A stretch of DNA of 64,000 bases. Source: Iris pallida. Its lineage: Eukaryota > Streptophyta > Magnoliopsida > Asparagales > Iridaceae. The stretch is from NCBI GenBank assembly GCA_029216955.1, contig JANAVB010010791.1, positions 4,455,831 through 4,519,830 of the forward strand. The letters run 5' to 3'. Under the pieces are notes generated by a model, which was given only the letters and a program-made list of their open reading frames with translations, was not told the origin of the DNA and searched no databases. Positions 21,695-33,290 of this stretch are shown in pieces. Position 1 is the first letter of the stretch. The number at the start of each line of letters is the position of its first letter. The position numbers and the translations under genes were made by a program.

Positions 21695-22984
21695 ATGACA
21701 TTCATGACAAACGACGAACAGGATGGTCCCAATGATCGCCAACACATCTACACTCTGGAGGCCATACTGCGCACTTTGGTCAAATCCGTAGACGAGATCA
21801 AAGTAGCCCTCCCTACTCTGCAAGGAGGGACGCCTGGCCATACAAACTTGGGTCCCGCGGTCAATACAGACTCAAACTCAGCGGCACCAAACCCGGGCAA
21901 TATTCCTTCCGAAATGTTGGCTCCTACCGCTGCAGACGAAGCCAGGGAGGCAAGAAGAGAGGTCCAGGAGCTCCGGGCCATGTTCCACGCCCGAGAAAAC
22001 TGCCAAGACCTCAGGACACGACAACCGTATCCCGCTGCATGGAGAGATGTTCCCTTCCCACCAAAATATAAACCATTCCACATCAATTCATAAGATGGAA
22101 AGACCTCCACAAGTCGGTACATCACCTACTTCGAGGTCACCATCGACCATCTACCCCATGACGATGCCATCCTTATACGATTATTTATCGGAGCATTAAA
22201 GGGGGTCACTTTCGACTGGTAACGTAACCTGTCGGACAACTGCATCCACTCCTTCGCCAGCTTCAAGCGCATGTTATTGGAGAGATTCTATGAAGTTGGA
22301 CAGGACATCACAATGTCCACCCTCATGGACATCGTTCAAGGGGAGAAAGAGCTGACAAGGAACTATATTGAGCGGTTTCGCCAAACCGCCATGAAGTTGC
22401 CGTCCGGTAATCCGGATTGCTCCTTAATTGAAATTTGCCAAAAGAGACTGCTTCCAACAATCAGCCTCTGGATGGGCGAAAGTCAATTTAAGGACTGGAA
22501 GATGTTTATCATCAGTGCCACTAGCGCCGAAGAACGGTTGAAGAAGGCTCGCCAACTGGGATTGCACATCTCAGAGGGAGAGGACAAGGGCAGGCGTCCT
22601 AATGCCAACAACAACAATGGGGGTAGCTCCACTAACAATCGAGACAACAAAGGCAAGCAGGCTATGGTGACCGACACAGCACAGAAACCTGAGTCAAAAT
22701 CGGCGGACAAACAATGGCCGCAAATGACCTACTCCTTCGAAGACGGCCAGGTCAAGCCCATTTTGGACATGCTCATACAAGGAGACAGAATTCAGCTCCC
22801 TCTACCAAGACGGGAACCTCGGCCGACAGAAATGGAGAGCCTAAAGTACTGCCATTACCACCGCTACGTCTACCATGCTACACATGACTGCTACCAACTG
22901 AAACGATATATCCAACATCTCATCGATTCGAACGCTCTGGCCATCGATTTCGAAGAGGTAACCGTAGCGGCCAATATGGTGTAA
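21695..22984 (+). pseudogene. gag of element E (capsid and nucleocapsid)
   Basis: Same frame as the extension. A helical stretch (DEAREARREVQELRAMFHARE) precedes PYPAAWRDVPFPPKYKPFH. The capsid core contains ITYFEVTIDHLPHDDAILIR, SFASFKRMLLERFYEVGQ and KELTRNYIERFRQTAMKL. The nucleocapsid part ends with KYCHYHRYVYHATHDCYQLK, a CX2HX4HX4C zinc-binding pattern in place of the usual CCHC knuckle. Stops are at 22091, 22220 and 22982. The family's Gag packs the RNA genome and forms the particle. Confidence 0.85.
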
Positions 22985-23127
22985 GTATAATTTGGCAGCT
23001 TCCCTCCAACAGAAACTTAAGATGGTGTAGTCCCCATCCCCCTGGCGACAATAGAGATTGCTAATCTTCCACCTCCCCGGGATCAGGCTGCTGGTCTAGT
23101 GCCCCTCACCACATCACGGGGGAGGTC

Positions 23128-24397
23128 ATGTGGGTCTATCTGGACCTGGTACTCGAGGTGACTCAATCCACACCACCTTCTATTCGTAAGAAGAAGAGTG
23201 GAAAAGTCAGATCCTACCGCATAATCTCGACAGATGTCGAAGAAGTCACGGCTGTCGTTACCCGATCTGGGGCACAATCCCAACCTATGGCTGATAACTC
23301 GGCTGAAGATCATCAGCCAGCTACTGCTGACACTCTGGGACCTTCTCAGCCTCCGACGACCGATAAGCCTAGGCCGAATGAGACTCGTTTTGACAAATCC
23401 CTCCGGAAAGAGGCACCTTAGGGGCTGGAGAGGCCCTACAACTTCGACATCCGGGTACAATTGGCCAACACACCGGCCAAATTGTCATTATACGAGCTCC
23501 TGAGACTCTCAAAAGATGTTCGTACAGCTTTGAGCGATGCACTCCAGAATGCCGATGCCTATCTGGCTTTGGTCAACCTCACAGGGGAGAGCCCACCTGC
23601 AAATCTCCAAGACAGCGCTTGCACAGGAGCGATACCCAACATTGTTTTCACTCTGTAAGATATGCTCATTAAGACCAACCTGCACGATCGACCGTTATAT
23701 TACACTGGATACATCGATGACGTAAAGGTGGACCGGACGCACATTGATCCTGGTACTTCCATAAGCATCATTTCGAAGGGTCTGTTACATTATCTCCGTA
23801 TTTCTATGCATCGCCTGACGCCAACAAGCACCGCCATCAGCAGTTTCAATTTGGAAAGGAGCTACCCGATCGGAAAGATTCGCTTGAAGTGCCAAATTAG
23901 CGATCTCCAGTCAGAAGTAACCTGTTATGTCATAGATACGGACACTTCCTACAACATCCTCTTGGGGCGCCCTTGGATACATGATTACATGATCGTGCCT
24001 TCCACGCTGTACCAGTGCTTCAAGTTTGTCGACAAACACGGCTTTGTGAGGACAGAATTTGCCGACATCGATCCCTTTAAAGGGGTCGAATCCTACTACT
24101 CAGACTCCTGCCTATACGAGAAGTCGAAGAGGCACCTGGATGAAGATATGCAAGCTCGAACTGAGACAGCCACAGGATCAGAAGAACCTCTGACGATCCA
24201 CCTCCAAGCTCGCAAACCTGGCAAGTCCGTACCCCTTACGGCCGCTCTGCGTAAGGACGCAATCAGCCTCTCGGCACAAGAAGGACAAATGATAATCCGG
24301 CTGCCAAGGTCCGGCCAAGCGCCAAGACCCACAACGGAGCCACTGACAATCAGATTGCCAAGAGTCGGCCAGCCACAAATGGAGAAGCTCAACCCCT
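23128..24397 (+). pseudogene. Protease region of element E, cut by G
   Basis: The frame shifts after 22984. It reads TRFDKSLRKEAP, stop, YNFDI and LANTPAKLSLYELLRLSKDV, then a stop at 23656. The protease proper starts near 23680: DRPLYYTGYIDDVKVDRTHI, with catalytic DPGTSISII, and later EVTCYVIDTDTSYNILLGRP. A basic linker with repeated PLTIxLPRxGQ units follows. At EKLN (24390) element G interrupts. On the far side, at 59419, SDKPMTIRLPKK continues the same units. The DPGT site is intact here, while it is mutated in G. Confidence 0.85.
24393..24397. repeat. Left target duplication of element G
   Basis: The bases cccct directly precede the TGTTTGCC end of G and are repeated at 59419-59423 after its other end. 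Removing G and one copy restores the coding frame of E. Confidence 0.92.
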
Positions 24398-25133
24398 TGT
24401 TTGCCATGAAATATAAAAGAACAGAACAATTATCGGAGGACTGAACTTTTACTTCATAATACAAACTCGCTTGTACAAAGAAAGCCTAGGGATGAAAACC
24501 TAGGTACAACAATCTAAGTATAATTGTTTACTTTAGATTCTAGGGGGGTGACGATAGAGGCTCGGGAAAGCGACGGTCGCTCTGCCTTACTCCTTGGACG
24601 ATCGGGTACAGCTTTTTGGCTCTGTGGAAGAACTGCTAGGCGTTGATGAAGAAATGCTCTCTCTTCAGGCTCTCTGGCTCTATATGTGCGTCTGTCTCTG
24701 TATCTCTCTCTGTGTATATGTGTCTCTCCGTCTCTTTTTGTAAGGGAATGGCACCCTTCTATTTATATGAGTGGGGGGCCTCATTAGGGTTACAATGATT
24801 GCCCATTCTCAAAAGTCGGACGGCCTCTTAATTAATCAATCTGGGCCTATTAATCCTGAATGTGTTGAATCTGGGTCATTAATGTAGATTGCGCTGAATC
24901 CAATGAGTAATTAATGCTGATTACAATAATTCTGCATCATGATGATTTGTTGACGTTTATAAATCTGAATGAATAAATCTGAATCATTCTCTGCCACGTG
25001 TCCCCACTGTTTGTTATGATTATTGGGATTCGACCCAATCTAGAGATTACTTTGATTGCAGTAGATCTAAATTATTGAGATATGATCGGCTTTTGACACG
25101 TGTCCAGCCACGTGTCCCAACTGTTGTACTCAT

Positions 25134-25400
25134 GAGCCGCCTGAAAGTTATCACACTCAAACCGCATGAGAGTCGTCGTACCCAAACCATATGAGAGTCT
25201 CCATACCCGAACCGTATGAGAGTCATCATGACCGAGCCGCATGAGAGTCTTCATACTCGAGCCGTATGAGCGTCGTCATGACCGAGCCGCATGAAGAGTC
25301 GTCACGACCGAGCCGCATGAGCGTCTCCATACTCGAGCCGCACTGAGAGTCTTCATACTCGAGTCGCATGAAGAGTCGTCATAACCGGAGTCGTAACCGC
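25134..25400 (-). repeat. 25-bp tandem repeat in the 3' LTR of G
   Basis: Around ten units of about 25 bases follow the pattern GAGCCGCATGAGAGTCNTCA then TACTC on the plus strand, with variants such as AACCGTATG. The core is the reverse complement of ATGCGGC, so the array belongs with the 18-bp array in the E LTR and the 36-bp repeat in the coding extension. Confidence 0.85.
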
Positions 25401-25604
25401 ATAGAGCTTATCCGAGCCGCATGAGGCTCCAGAAGACATTCGGTCCGCATGAGTTTCTGAGCCACATGAGGCTCCTTCTGGCTGAGCCTTATGGGCTTCC
25501 ATGTTGATTTTGGGCCGCCTAAGGCCCCCCTGCTGCTTTTGGGCTGCATAAAGCTTTCTGGATTTTGAGCTGCATGAAGCTCCATGTTGAATTCGAACGA
25601 CATA

Positions 25605-25876
25605 GAGAATCCCCTTCTTTCCTTGCGCTTGTGAAGGATCCCATCTCGCAAGTCAAGGACATCTCGGTCAACCTTTGTACTCGTTTTGTGGGCCCGGGTA
25701 TCCCGAACACGCGAGTGCGTAGGTATCATGTTTACAACTATCCATCAGAGGCCCGCTTTAACAGTTAGTGGGGCGCTCTGATGGTCAGAGGTTGGGACAG
25801 CTGACTGAGCTCGACGCGCCTGTGCTACCCTAGACTTCTTCGACTTAGCACCCGAAGGTACGTAGTAGGAAGAGTC
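25605..25876 (-). other. LTR segment homologous to the gag extension (3' LTR copy)
   Basis: On the minus strand this reads GACTCTTCCTACTACGTACC, then AAGAAGTCTAGGGTAGCACA, and ends CACAAGCGCAAGGAAAGAAG. These match 20777-21069 of E and 56826-57114 of G, where they code for SSYYVP, KKSRVAQ and LHKRKER. In the LTR the protein-level match remains visible, but no long frame is kept. See findings. Confidence 0.8.
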
Positions 25877-25996
25877 CAAGTTGGAAGGAGGAAAGAGAAG
25901 TTGGTACCCTTTTCAAAGGCGGAAAGGGGGCTCTATTTATAGAATGGAGTGAGCCCTTTCTTCTTCTCCTTTCTGATGTGGGACAAAAAGCAATAT

Positions 25997-26074
25997 TTTC
26001 CATGCTTCTACAGGACCCCCTTCAAAGTTTCCAAATTACAAATTTGGAACACTTTGAATAAGAAGCATGGAAAG
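25997..26074. repeat. Long imperfect inverted repeat across the polypurine tract of G
   Basis: The left arm (25997-26037) is the first 16 bases of the LTR, the polypurine tract and TTCAAAGTTTCCAAATT. The right arm (26041-26074) reads AATTTGGAACACTTTGAATA then AGAAGCATGGAAAG. The centre is three bases, ACA. The right arm lacks the GGGGGTCC part, so this would bulge out. Confidence 0.8.
26013..26023 (-). other. Polypurine tract of element G
   Basis: On the minus strand GAAGGGGGTCC directly precedes the 3' LTR start. Its position and purine content fit the plus-strand primer site. It lies inside the long inverted repeat at 25997-26074. Confidence 0.7.
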
Positions 26075-26625
26075 TAGAGTTGTTTGGGTGTGGCAATCCA
26101 ATCAGAGGTAGCATGGACGTGATAGGCTTAGGTAGTTCCACTGGAGATTTTATGTGGACTTATCATCCTTGGCGTACCTCAGTTTTAGGTACGAATAATA
26201 AGTTGAGAGAGGGAACCATCATATTTACCCAGAGGGGATGAGGACGTGGTAAATATGGGTCTAAAGTAGAGCCTTCCTACTCAGAGGTAATGAGGACGTG
26301 GTAGGAGTGAACTCGAATGAGGATACATAGAATAACTCAGAGGTGCTATCAACGTGGAAGTTCTATGCATTGGGTGAAAGAATGCTATGGAACAGCTGGG
26401 CTCCGAAAGCATGTGATGATGAGGAAAGATGTGGATGTACTAGGGGACCTAGTACGACATTTATGGTCAACAGAGGATATTTGTGGACCTATTATCCTTG
26501 GCATACCTTAGTTTTAGGTACAGATAATAAGTTTGATAGGGATACCTAGAACAACTCCGCGGTAAGGAGGATATGGAGGTTCTTGGTATCGGGCGAAAAG
26601 AATGCCATGGAGCAGCTGGACTCCC
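26024..26625 (-). repeat. 3' UTR of G, part left of D: degenerate ~60-bp repeats
   Basis: There is no gene here. Degenerate copies of CAGAGGTAATGAGGACGTGG recur, with longer blocks such as GGACCTATTATCCTTGGC. The same words continue right of D from 39135. On the minus strand this is the end of the 3' UTR just before the polypurine tract. Confidence 0.75.
26621..26625. repeat. Left target duplication of element D
   Basis: The bases ctccc precede the TGTCACC start of D. The partner at 39135-39139 is cttcc, one mismatch. Confidence 0.75.
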
Positions 26626-27295
26626 TGTCACCCCAGTTTTCAAATTAGGGGTATTTTTGTCATTTTCAAGTTTTATAATTTTTAGGAATTTTTATTTATT
26701 TTATGTGATTTTTTGGAATTTATTTGGTTTGGTTTGGATTTTATCCAATTCGGACTCAAGTTGGAGACCCGGGTAGCCTGGACTACTAGTGGGACCCACA
26801 TACTAGCTGGACTTGGCCCACATACCATCCTAATTAGGTTAGAAATCATAAACCCAACTTCCATGGCTTAATTAGTCATTTTAGAGACTTAATTAGTTCA
26901 TTAGAAACAAACCGAACCAAACCGAAACAAACCGAACCCAACCTAAGTCTAATGGGTTTGGAGGGCTATTGGATCCTACCCAAACCCACTAACCCCCCTT
27001 GGCCGGCCACATGTAGGAGAGCCCCCCTCTTTCTTCTCCATTAAGAAAACTCTCTCTCTCACTTTCAAAAATCCATTTTTCTTTCAAGTCCTTCTTCCTC
27101 CAAGAAACCTATCTCGGTATGCTTCTAATTCCTCATTTATTACACTTTTGCATTTAATTCTTTCACAATAAATGGAGAGGAGAAGATTCTCCACCATTTG
27201 CCCATAAATTTGTAGGATTTCCCTAGAAAAATAGGTTAAGGATTATTAGGGATTTATTTATAATGAATGGTATTTATATGTATATATGAATATAT

Positions 27296-27988
<693 letters not shown>

Positions 27989-28689
27989 TACATAGGGAAG
28001 ATTATAAGAATAGGAAGAAATGGAAGAAGTTGAGAAGAATTAGAAAAGAAGAAGAATTAGAAGAATAGGGAGAATAGGAAGAAGTAGGAAGAAAATTAGA
28101 ATAGGAAAGAATAAGAGAAAAGAAGATTAAGAATGAGAGGAAGAGTTAGAAGAAGATGAATTAGGAGAATAGAAATTAGAGAAGGGGAATTTGAAGAGAA
28201 GGGAATAGGAGAAGAAGAATAGGGAGGAAAGTGGGAAAAATAGAAATAGAGGAGAGCGAGTTAGAGGGTGAAACAGAGCTCGGAGTATCGTAATGAGTTG
28301 AAACTTGGCGTGGGGCTAGAAAACGTGAATTAGATTTTGCGGGTAGGCTCCCGAGTGGAAATCGGGGTTGTAGGGCGCCGGTATCGCGTCGTACCATTGC
28401 GTATCTTGAAATATTCAAGATATCGGCAATGGGCCGTATCACGGACTAGACGTCCGTTTTACTTAGGTATCTTGGTAGGTAATATATGTATAGACTAGTA
28501 TCTTACTACCCTAGGGAGCTCGGGTCAAAATAACAAGCGTAGGTAGGCTAACTAGGTTTCCACCTAGGCTAGAAATTTACCTTAGAAAGGGTAAAATAGG
28601 ATATTGGCCTACGGCCAAGATTTGAGTTTCGAAGTCCAAGATGGACTTGGATATGGGTTGTAGAGGTTGGTAATGATTAGAAATGGTCG

Positions 28690-29055
28690 CCTAGACCTAG
28701 TCTTGACCCCGGTTGACCACGGTTGACTTTTTAGACCAAAAGTCAACTAAGGGTCAACACTTTACCCAATTTAGTCCCAAATTCCATTAAACTTGTTTAG
28801 TTGACCAAAAGTCAACTATTAGTCACCATTGACCTAGGATTGACCTAGGGTTGAGCAGAGTTGACCAGTTGACCAAAAGTCAACTGTAAGTCAACCGTTG
28901 ACTCAAATCGACCTAGATTAATTCTGTTTGACTTGCATTGACCCAGTATGACCTAGCTAGACCTAATATGACTTAGATTGACCTCGTACAGTCTAGTTTG
29001 ACGTGTCTTGACCTAGAATGACTTAATAGAATTTAAATTGTCTTGACTTTACTTC
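28690..29055 (+). promoter_or_regulatory. W-box-like TTGAC array in the 5' LTR of D
   Basis: I count about 15 TTGAC and 5 reverse GTCAA words in about 350 bases, many as TTGACC or as inverted pairs (TTGACCAAAAGTCAA). This is far above chance. TTGAC[C/T] is the WRKY-binding core, so stress-responsive transcription is a reasonable inference, not shown. Confidence 0.6.
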
Positions 29056-29688
29056 CTAAACATAGTATTGATACGTCTTGTTCTCTATAGGTCCTCGAGA
29101 TGCTGCGTTGGATCCCGTTGATATATTTCATCATATTACAGGCGAGTACATTCTCTGACACTTTTCCAATTTACGATGATTGTTATAATTCATGTAATTA
29201 GTGTAGATATACTTGTTCTCGACACATTGGTCACACGGATTGGTATTCATGGATCCCGACATGAGATGTTATTCCTCGTTATCTTGGTATATCTTGTGCA
29301 AGCTCCCTTGTAGTTCTTGTGCAGTATATGGATACCGATTCTCGAGGAGACTTGCTCCCTTTTCGTAGAATCCCGTGTCGTAACGTGTCTTACTTGCATC
29401 CACCCTACCAGTCGGGGATGGGGAGCACTAGTGTAGACATGTGGTCATTATCCACCTTGTTATTCTTCTAGACCTTGTAAGTGTTAATCATACACTCCAC
29501 GTATGATTAACCAGGCCAGTAGACCTTGTGCTGACCCAAGCCGGCCACAAGTTGAAACTAGTACTCACACACCTAGATATATGATTCTTGATTCTTGTAC
29601 ATGCCATGATCAGTTTACTTGCCTTGTTCTAGCTCTAGTTTTACAGCTTACCTTGCCATGATACTCACATGTACATTCCATAATTTTC

Positions 29689-29916
29689 TTGTATATACTC
29701 CCTATTTACAGTCTTATAGCTTTTGTCATATCTTGTGAACTGTTGTTAGTAGATTGTACTCGTTCCATCCTGACAGGATATGTTGACAATATTACAGATG
29801 CTGATGAGGGAGATTATTGTACCTACTACGGTCCGGACGACGTAGTGGACGTAGACTTGGAGACTTTGTTCCAGCAGGGCTTAGCTCCGCCTGACGAGAC
29901 CTTACTACTTGCTTAG
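29689..29916 (+). other. Short conserved open frame in the 5' LTR of D
   Basis: This 75-residue frame has a hydrophobic start and an acidic end (DNITDADEGDYCTYYGPDD). It recurs in the 3' LTR (38535-38771), and C and F have a related stretch at the same relative place (DEEEFCPTYYG in C). I recognise no domain. The stretch before it ends in ATATTACAG, so it could also be the exon side of a splice junction. Confidence 0.4.
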
Positions 29917-30275
29917 TTAGAGTAGGTCTTTTGTACTGGACTTTGTCTCTAGCTACTTTTGAGACTGTTATTATAATGGATTATATTTAGAGACTTGGAC
30001 TTGTATATATACTTGTGTTAGACTTGACAGGTTATTATTTTATCGTCTTGTTGTCTTTATATTTCAGTCTTTACTTTATCATCTTAGAGTTGTGATTGAG
30101 CACTCGTATATATTCATTGCTTGTCCTCCGTTCGGAGTTGACCATATTCCAGGTTTTTGATATATATATATAAACTGTTTAGAGTAGAAATCCTACAGCG
30201 TTCTACGCCGTTTTTACGGTGAGGGCTGGGCGTTGTCACGTACACGTGCCCTTATAGCGGGTGCGGGTCGTGACA

Positions 30276-30526
30276 CGTTTTAGTGGTGGCCCATGCAGGT
30301 CCAGTAGTCGCAATTAGTGCGATGTCGTGGCGGCACTCGTCTTAGAGTGTTGACTACGATCCTGTGTTACACATAGGAGGTAGTAGGTTATGCTCAATCA
30401 CAGTAGGATCTTTTCTTGCTTATCTTGCTTACCGTCTTTGATATTGATTTACTACATTCTAGCTGTCCTCCTTTGATATTGCCTTCATGTGCCATATTGA
30501 TATCTTCTTTTCAATTTGTCTCCAGG
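30276..30526 (+). other. Leader of element D
   Basis: It opens CGTTTTAGTGGTGGCCCATG, as in C and F, and ends TTTCAATTTGTCTCCAG immediately before gag. The first TGG is at 30284, eight bases from the LTR; what follows does not match a tRNA end I know. Confidence 0.6.
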
Positions 30527-31897
30527 ATAGTTATAACTCATTCTCCTGGTGAGGAGCACGGGGAGACGGAGAGGTCTGCCACCTCTGGCGGGCAGGCTCC
30601 GGTTACTTCCCCTGCAGATGGGACTTCTGTTAGGGCTCTCGGGGGTACCCCTCCAGCGCTCTCGATGACCGTCCCTAGGGTTACGGGTGCTCTTCCCGCA
30701 GTGCCGGGGGCTACGACGGGAGTTGTCGGGGGCGTTCTTCCTCCTGCTGTGCAGCGAATTCCTCCGCTAGTTGCAGATGTACTTCCACCTCCACCTCCTC
30801 TGCCTACAGATATGGGGCAGATGCTTACCTTCCTCCAGCAGATGCTGGAGACTCAGAGAGCCCAGGCCGAGGCTCAGCAGAGGCTGACAGACGCGATGCA
30901 TCAGGGCATAGAGGATGCCCATCAGTTAGCCCTTGCAGCCGTGGAGCAGAGGGCTCCGCATCCGAGGACGCGACCGAGGTACGGAGATATCCAGGACTTC
31001 AAGAAGCTCGGGTCCCGTGACTTTAGCGGGACCGAGGGTGTGGTCTATGCAGATGATTGGCTCGAGGATATCGAGCGGCAGATGAGGGCCTCCCGCCTGG
31101 CAGACGACCTGAAGGTCGAGGCGGTAGGTTTGCAGTTGCTAGACATTGCACGCACCTGGTTCAGAAACGAGCCAGCCCTAGCTGGAGAGGGCCATACTTG
31201 GGCAGAGTTCAAGCTCCACTTCAAGAAGAAGTTCTTTTTCTCTATGGACAAGATTGACCTGGTACGACAGTTCCAGGATTTGCAGTAGGGCAGTTTATCT
31301 GTGGAGGAGTATACAGCTGAGTTCGGCCGTCTGAGCCGATACGCAGAGTACATGGTTCGAGACCCGGAGATCAGGGCGAGCCATTTCAGGAAGGGGCTGA
31401 CTTGTGATATCAAGATCCTCATTCCCTCCTTCTATGAGACTTATACCCAGATCTACGCGGAGGCCCGCAAGGTAGAGCGGGAGTGGGGCTTGAAGCCCAA
31501 GAGGGAGCGTGATCTTTTTTCGGGGGCTACTAGCAGTGCAGGGGCTGCTAAGCGTATTCAGCTTCAGCATCATTCTTTCCAGCATAACCAGCCACAGGTG
31601 CAGGCCAGAGCACCGGTTCAGCAGCAGGTACAGCACACTCAGCCGAGACAGGCACAACATGGGGCTCATTGTCACTTCTGCAAGAGGCCCGATCACGTCT
31701 GGGAGGTTTATAGGAAGAGGCTAGGCTTGTGCCACTACTGCGGGGAGGCTGGACATCAGTTGAGGGATTGTCCTACGAACCCTCGCAGGGTAGCTCGTGG
31801 AGCGGTAGCAGCTCAGGGGGCACCGGTGAGAGTTCCTGCAGTGCAGCAGAGGGGTCCACTTCCGACCCAGCAGCAGCGGTTTGTTCAGCACCACTAG
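30527..31897 (+). pseudogene. gag of element D
   Basis: By comparison with C, the gag start is at 30527, where ATG has become ATA. The N-terminus is Pro/Gly-rich. It is followed by MLTFLQQMLETQRAQAEAQQ, the capsid domain (DFKKLGSRDFSGTEG, ADDWLEDIERQMRAS, WAEFKLHFKKKFF, EYTAEFGRLSRYAEYM) and two zinc-knuckle sites. The first (CHFCKRPDHVWEVY) lacks its last cysteine; the second (CHYCGEAGHQLRDC) is a complete CX2CX4HX4C. Stops are at 31286-31288 and 31895-31897. The same frame runs into the protease, so this was one polyprotein. Confidence 0.9.
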
Positions 31898-31942
31898 CAG
31901 CGGGGTGGTCAGGGTAGAGCCTTTGCACTTACAGCTGAGGAG

Positions 31943-32400
31943 ATGGAGCCTATTGCGGATGTAGTCGCAGGTTCTATTCTACTCGATTCTTTTCCAGCTT
32001 TAGCCTTGTTTGATTCTGGTGCTACGCACAGTTTTATGTCTGTTTCTTTTGCTCTTAGGCACAATATTATTGCTGAGTATCTTGGTAGGACTTGCAAGAT
32101 TATGACTGGGAATGGCATCATCCTAGTTAATAATGTTTGCAAGGGGCGAAGAGTTTCTTTGAGAGGTCGGGAGCTGAGTGCGTGTTTACTCGTAATGCCA
32201 CTTCCGAGTTACGATGTGGTACTCGGTATGGATTGGTTGAGCATGTACCATGCTAGCATCGACTGCAGAGGGGGCAGGATTCTATTTAGGCCACCGGAAG
32301 AGCTGGAGTATGAGTTCACCAGGGGTGAAGTGGAGCAGGGAGATGGATTCTGCGGAGCATTGTTGGCGGGGCCGGTGTTGCCACATCCACTTATTGCTGA
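31943..32400 (+). pseudogene. Protease domain of element D
   Basis: The domain reads [14 protein letters not shown] with the catalytic DSG, then a long beta-rich stretch and [18 protein letters not shown] at its end. Length and motifs fit the retrotransposon aspartic protease family. The domain itself has no stop, but the start is separated from gag by the stop at 31895 and pol is broken further on. Confidence 0.9.
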
Positions 32401-33290
32401 GTTCTTGGATGTCTTTCCCGAGGAGCTGCCCGAGATGCCGCCAGATCGTGATATTGAGTTCTCTATAGATCTAGTGCCGGGCGCTGAGCCTATCTCCCAG
32501 CACGTCTATAGAGTCAACAACAGTGTGTTAGCGGAGCTGAAGAAGCAGGTCGACGAGCTGGAGGATAAATGCTTTATTCGATCTAGCTCTTTACCTTGGG
32601 GCGCACCAGTTATTTTTGTCCCCAAGAAGGATGGTACGGTACGTTTGTGTATTGATTACAGGGCGCTCAACAACCTTACCATCAAGAACAAGTATCCTTT
32701 ACTAAGGATTGATGACTTGTTCGACAAGTTGAGCGGGGCGAGAGTGTTCTCGAAGATTGACTTGCGCACCGGGTACCATCAGCTGAAGGTGAAGCGGGAT
32801 GACATTCCGAAGACTGCCTTTCGGACTCGCTATGGCCAGTATGAGTATACCGTCATGCCGTTTGGGTTGACCAACGCCCCGGCGGTATTCATGAACTTGA
32901 TGAACAAGGTATTTCATCAATACCTTGACAAGTTCGTAGTGGTCTTTATTGATGACATTCTCATCTATTCGAAGATGCCAGAGGAGCATGAGGAGCACCT
33001 GAAGATTGTGTTGGACACTCTCAGGAGGGAGCAGCTGTATGGGAAGCTGTCCATGTACGAGTTCTTCTTGGATCGCGTGGAGTTCCTAGGCCATGTTGTC
33101 TCTGGCGAGGGGATTCCAGTAGATCCGAGGAAGATTTCTGCGGTGGAGTCCTGGTCTACGCTGAGCTCAGTAGCAGAGGTTCGGAGTTTTCTGGGTCTGG
33201 CAGGTTACTACCAGAGGTTCGTGCAGGACTTTTCCAGGATTGCCAAGCCGATGACCCACCTTACCAGGAAGGACGAGGAGTTTGTTTGGT
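32401..33290 (+). pseudogene. Reverse transcriptase domain of element D (domain itself open)
   Basis: The domain is uninterrupted: [91 protein letters not shown], active site [10 protein letters not shown] at 32945-32974, then [15 protein letters not shown] and [20 protein letters not shown]. The FIDD aspartates and the NAPA motif are intact. The long open frame 31943-33574 holds protease, RT and the start of RNase H. Confidence 0.93.

Larger units (their letters stand above)
18762..24397 (+). mobile_element. Element E, left part: Tat-lineage element (5' LTR, gag, protease)
   Basis: The 5' LTR runs from TGTAGAAGCATGG at 18762 to GGCAAACA at 20060. It is followed by a tRNA-Arg-type primer site and a long coding frame up to the codons for EKLN at 24390. 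There the sequence is cut by element G and resumes without loss at 59419 after the duplicated cccct. The element sits in the gag of C. Its 3' LTR is outside the window. Confidence 0.9.
24398..26012 (-). repeat. 3' LTR of element G (1.6 kb)
   Basis: On the minus strand it runs from TGTAGAAGCATGG at 26012 to GGCAAACA at 24398. It matches 57807-59418 along its length. There are two TATA-like sites: CTATAAATAG near 25940, close to the 5' end, and ATATAAATAG near 24765. Between them are a segment homologous to the gag extension (25605-25876) and a 25-bp tandem repeat (25134-25400). Confidence 0.92.

Noticed and set aside
25047..25254. CRISPR-like spacing of GAGCCGCATGAGAGTC units
   Set aside because: Units are contiguous 25-bp tandem repeats without unique spacers, inside a plant LTR.
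24398..26012. First reading as an inverted 3' LTR of element E
   Set aside because: The target duplication cccct, the opposite strand and the continuing E frame at 59419 show that it is the 3' LTR of G, inserted in E.
28176..28442. Antisense 88-residue frame present in both LTRs of D (also 37031-37297)
   Set aside because: The two copies agree because the LTRs are recent duplicates. There is no counterpart in C or F, and no domain.
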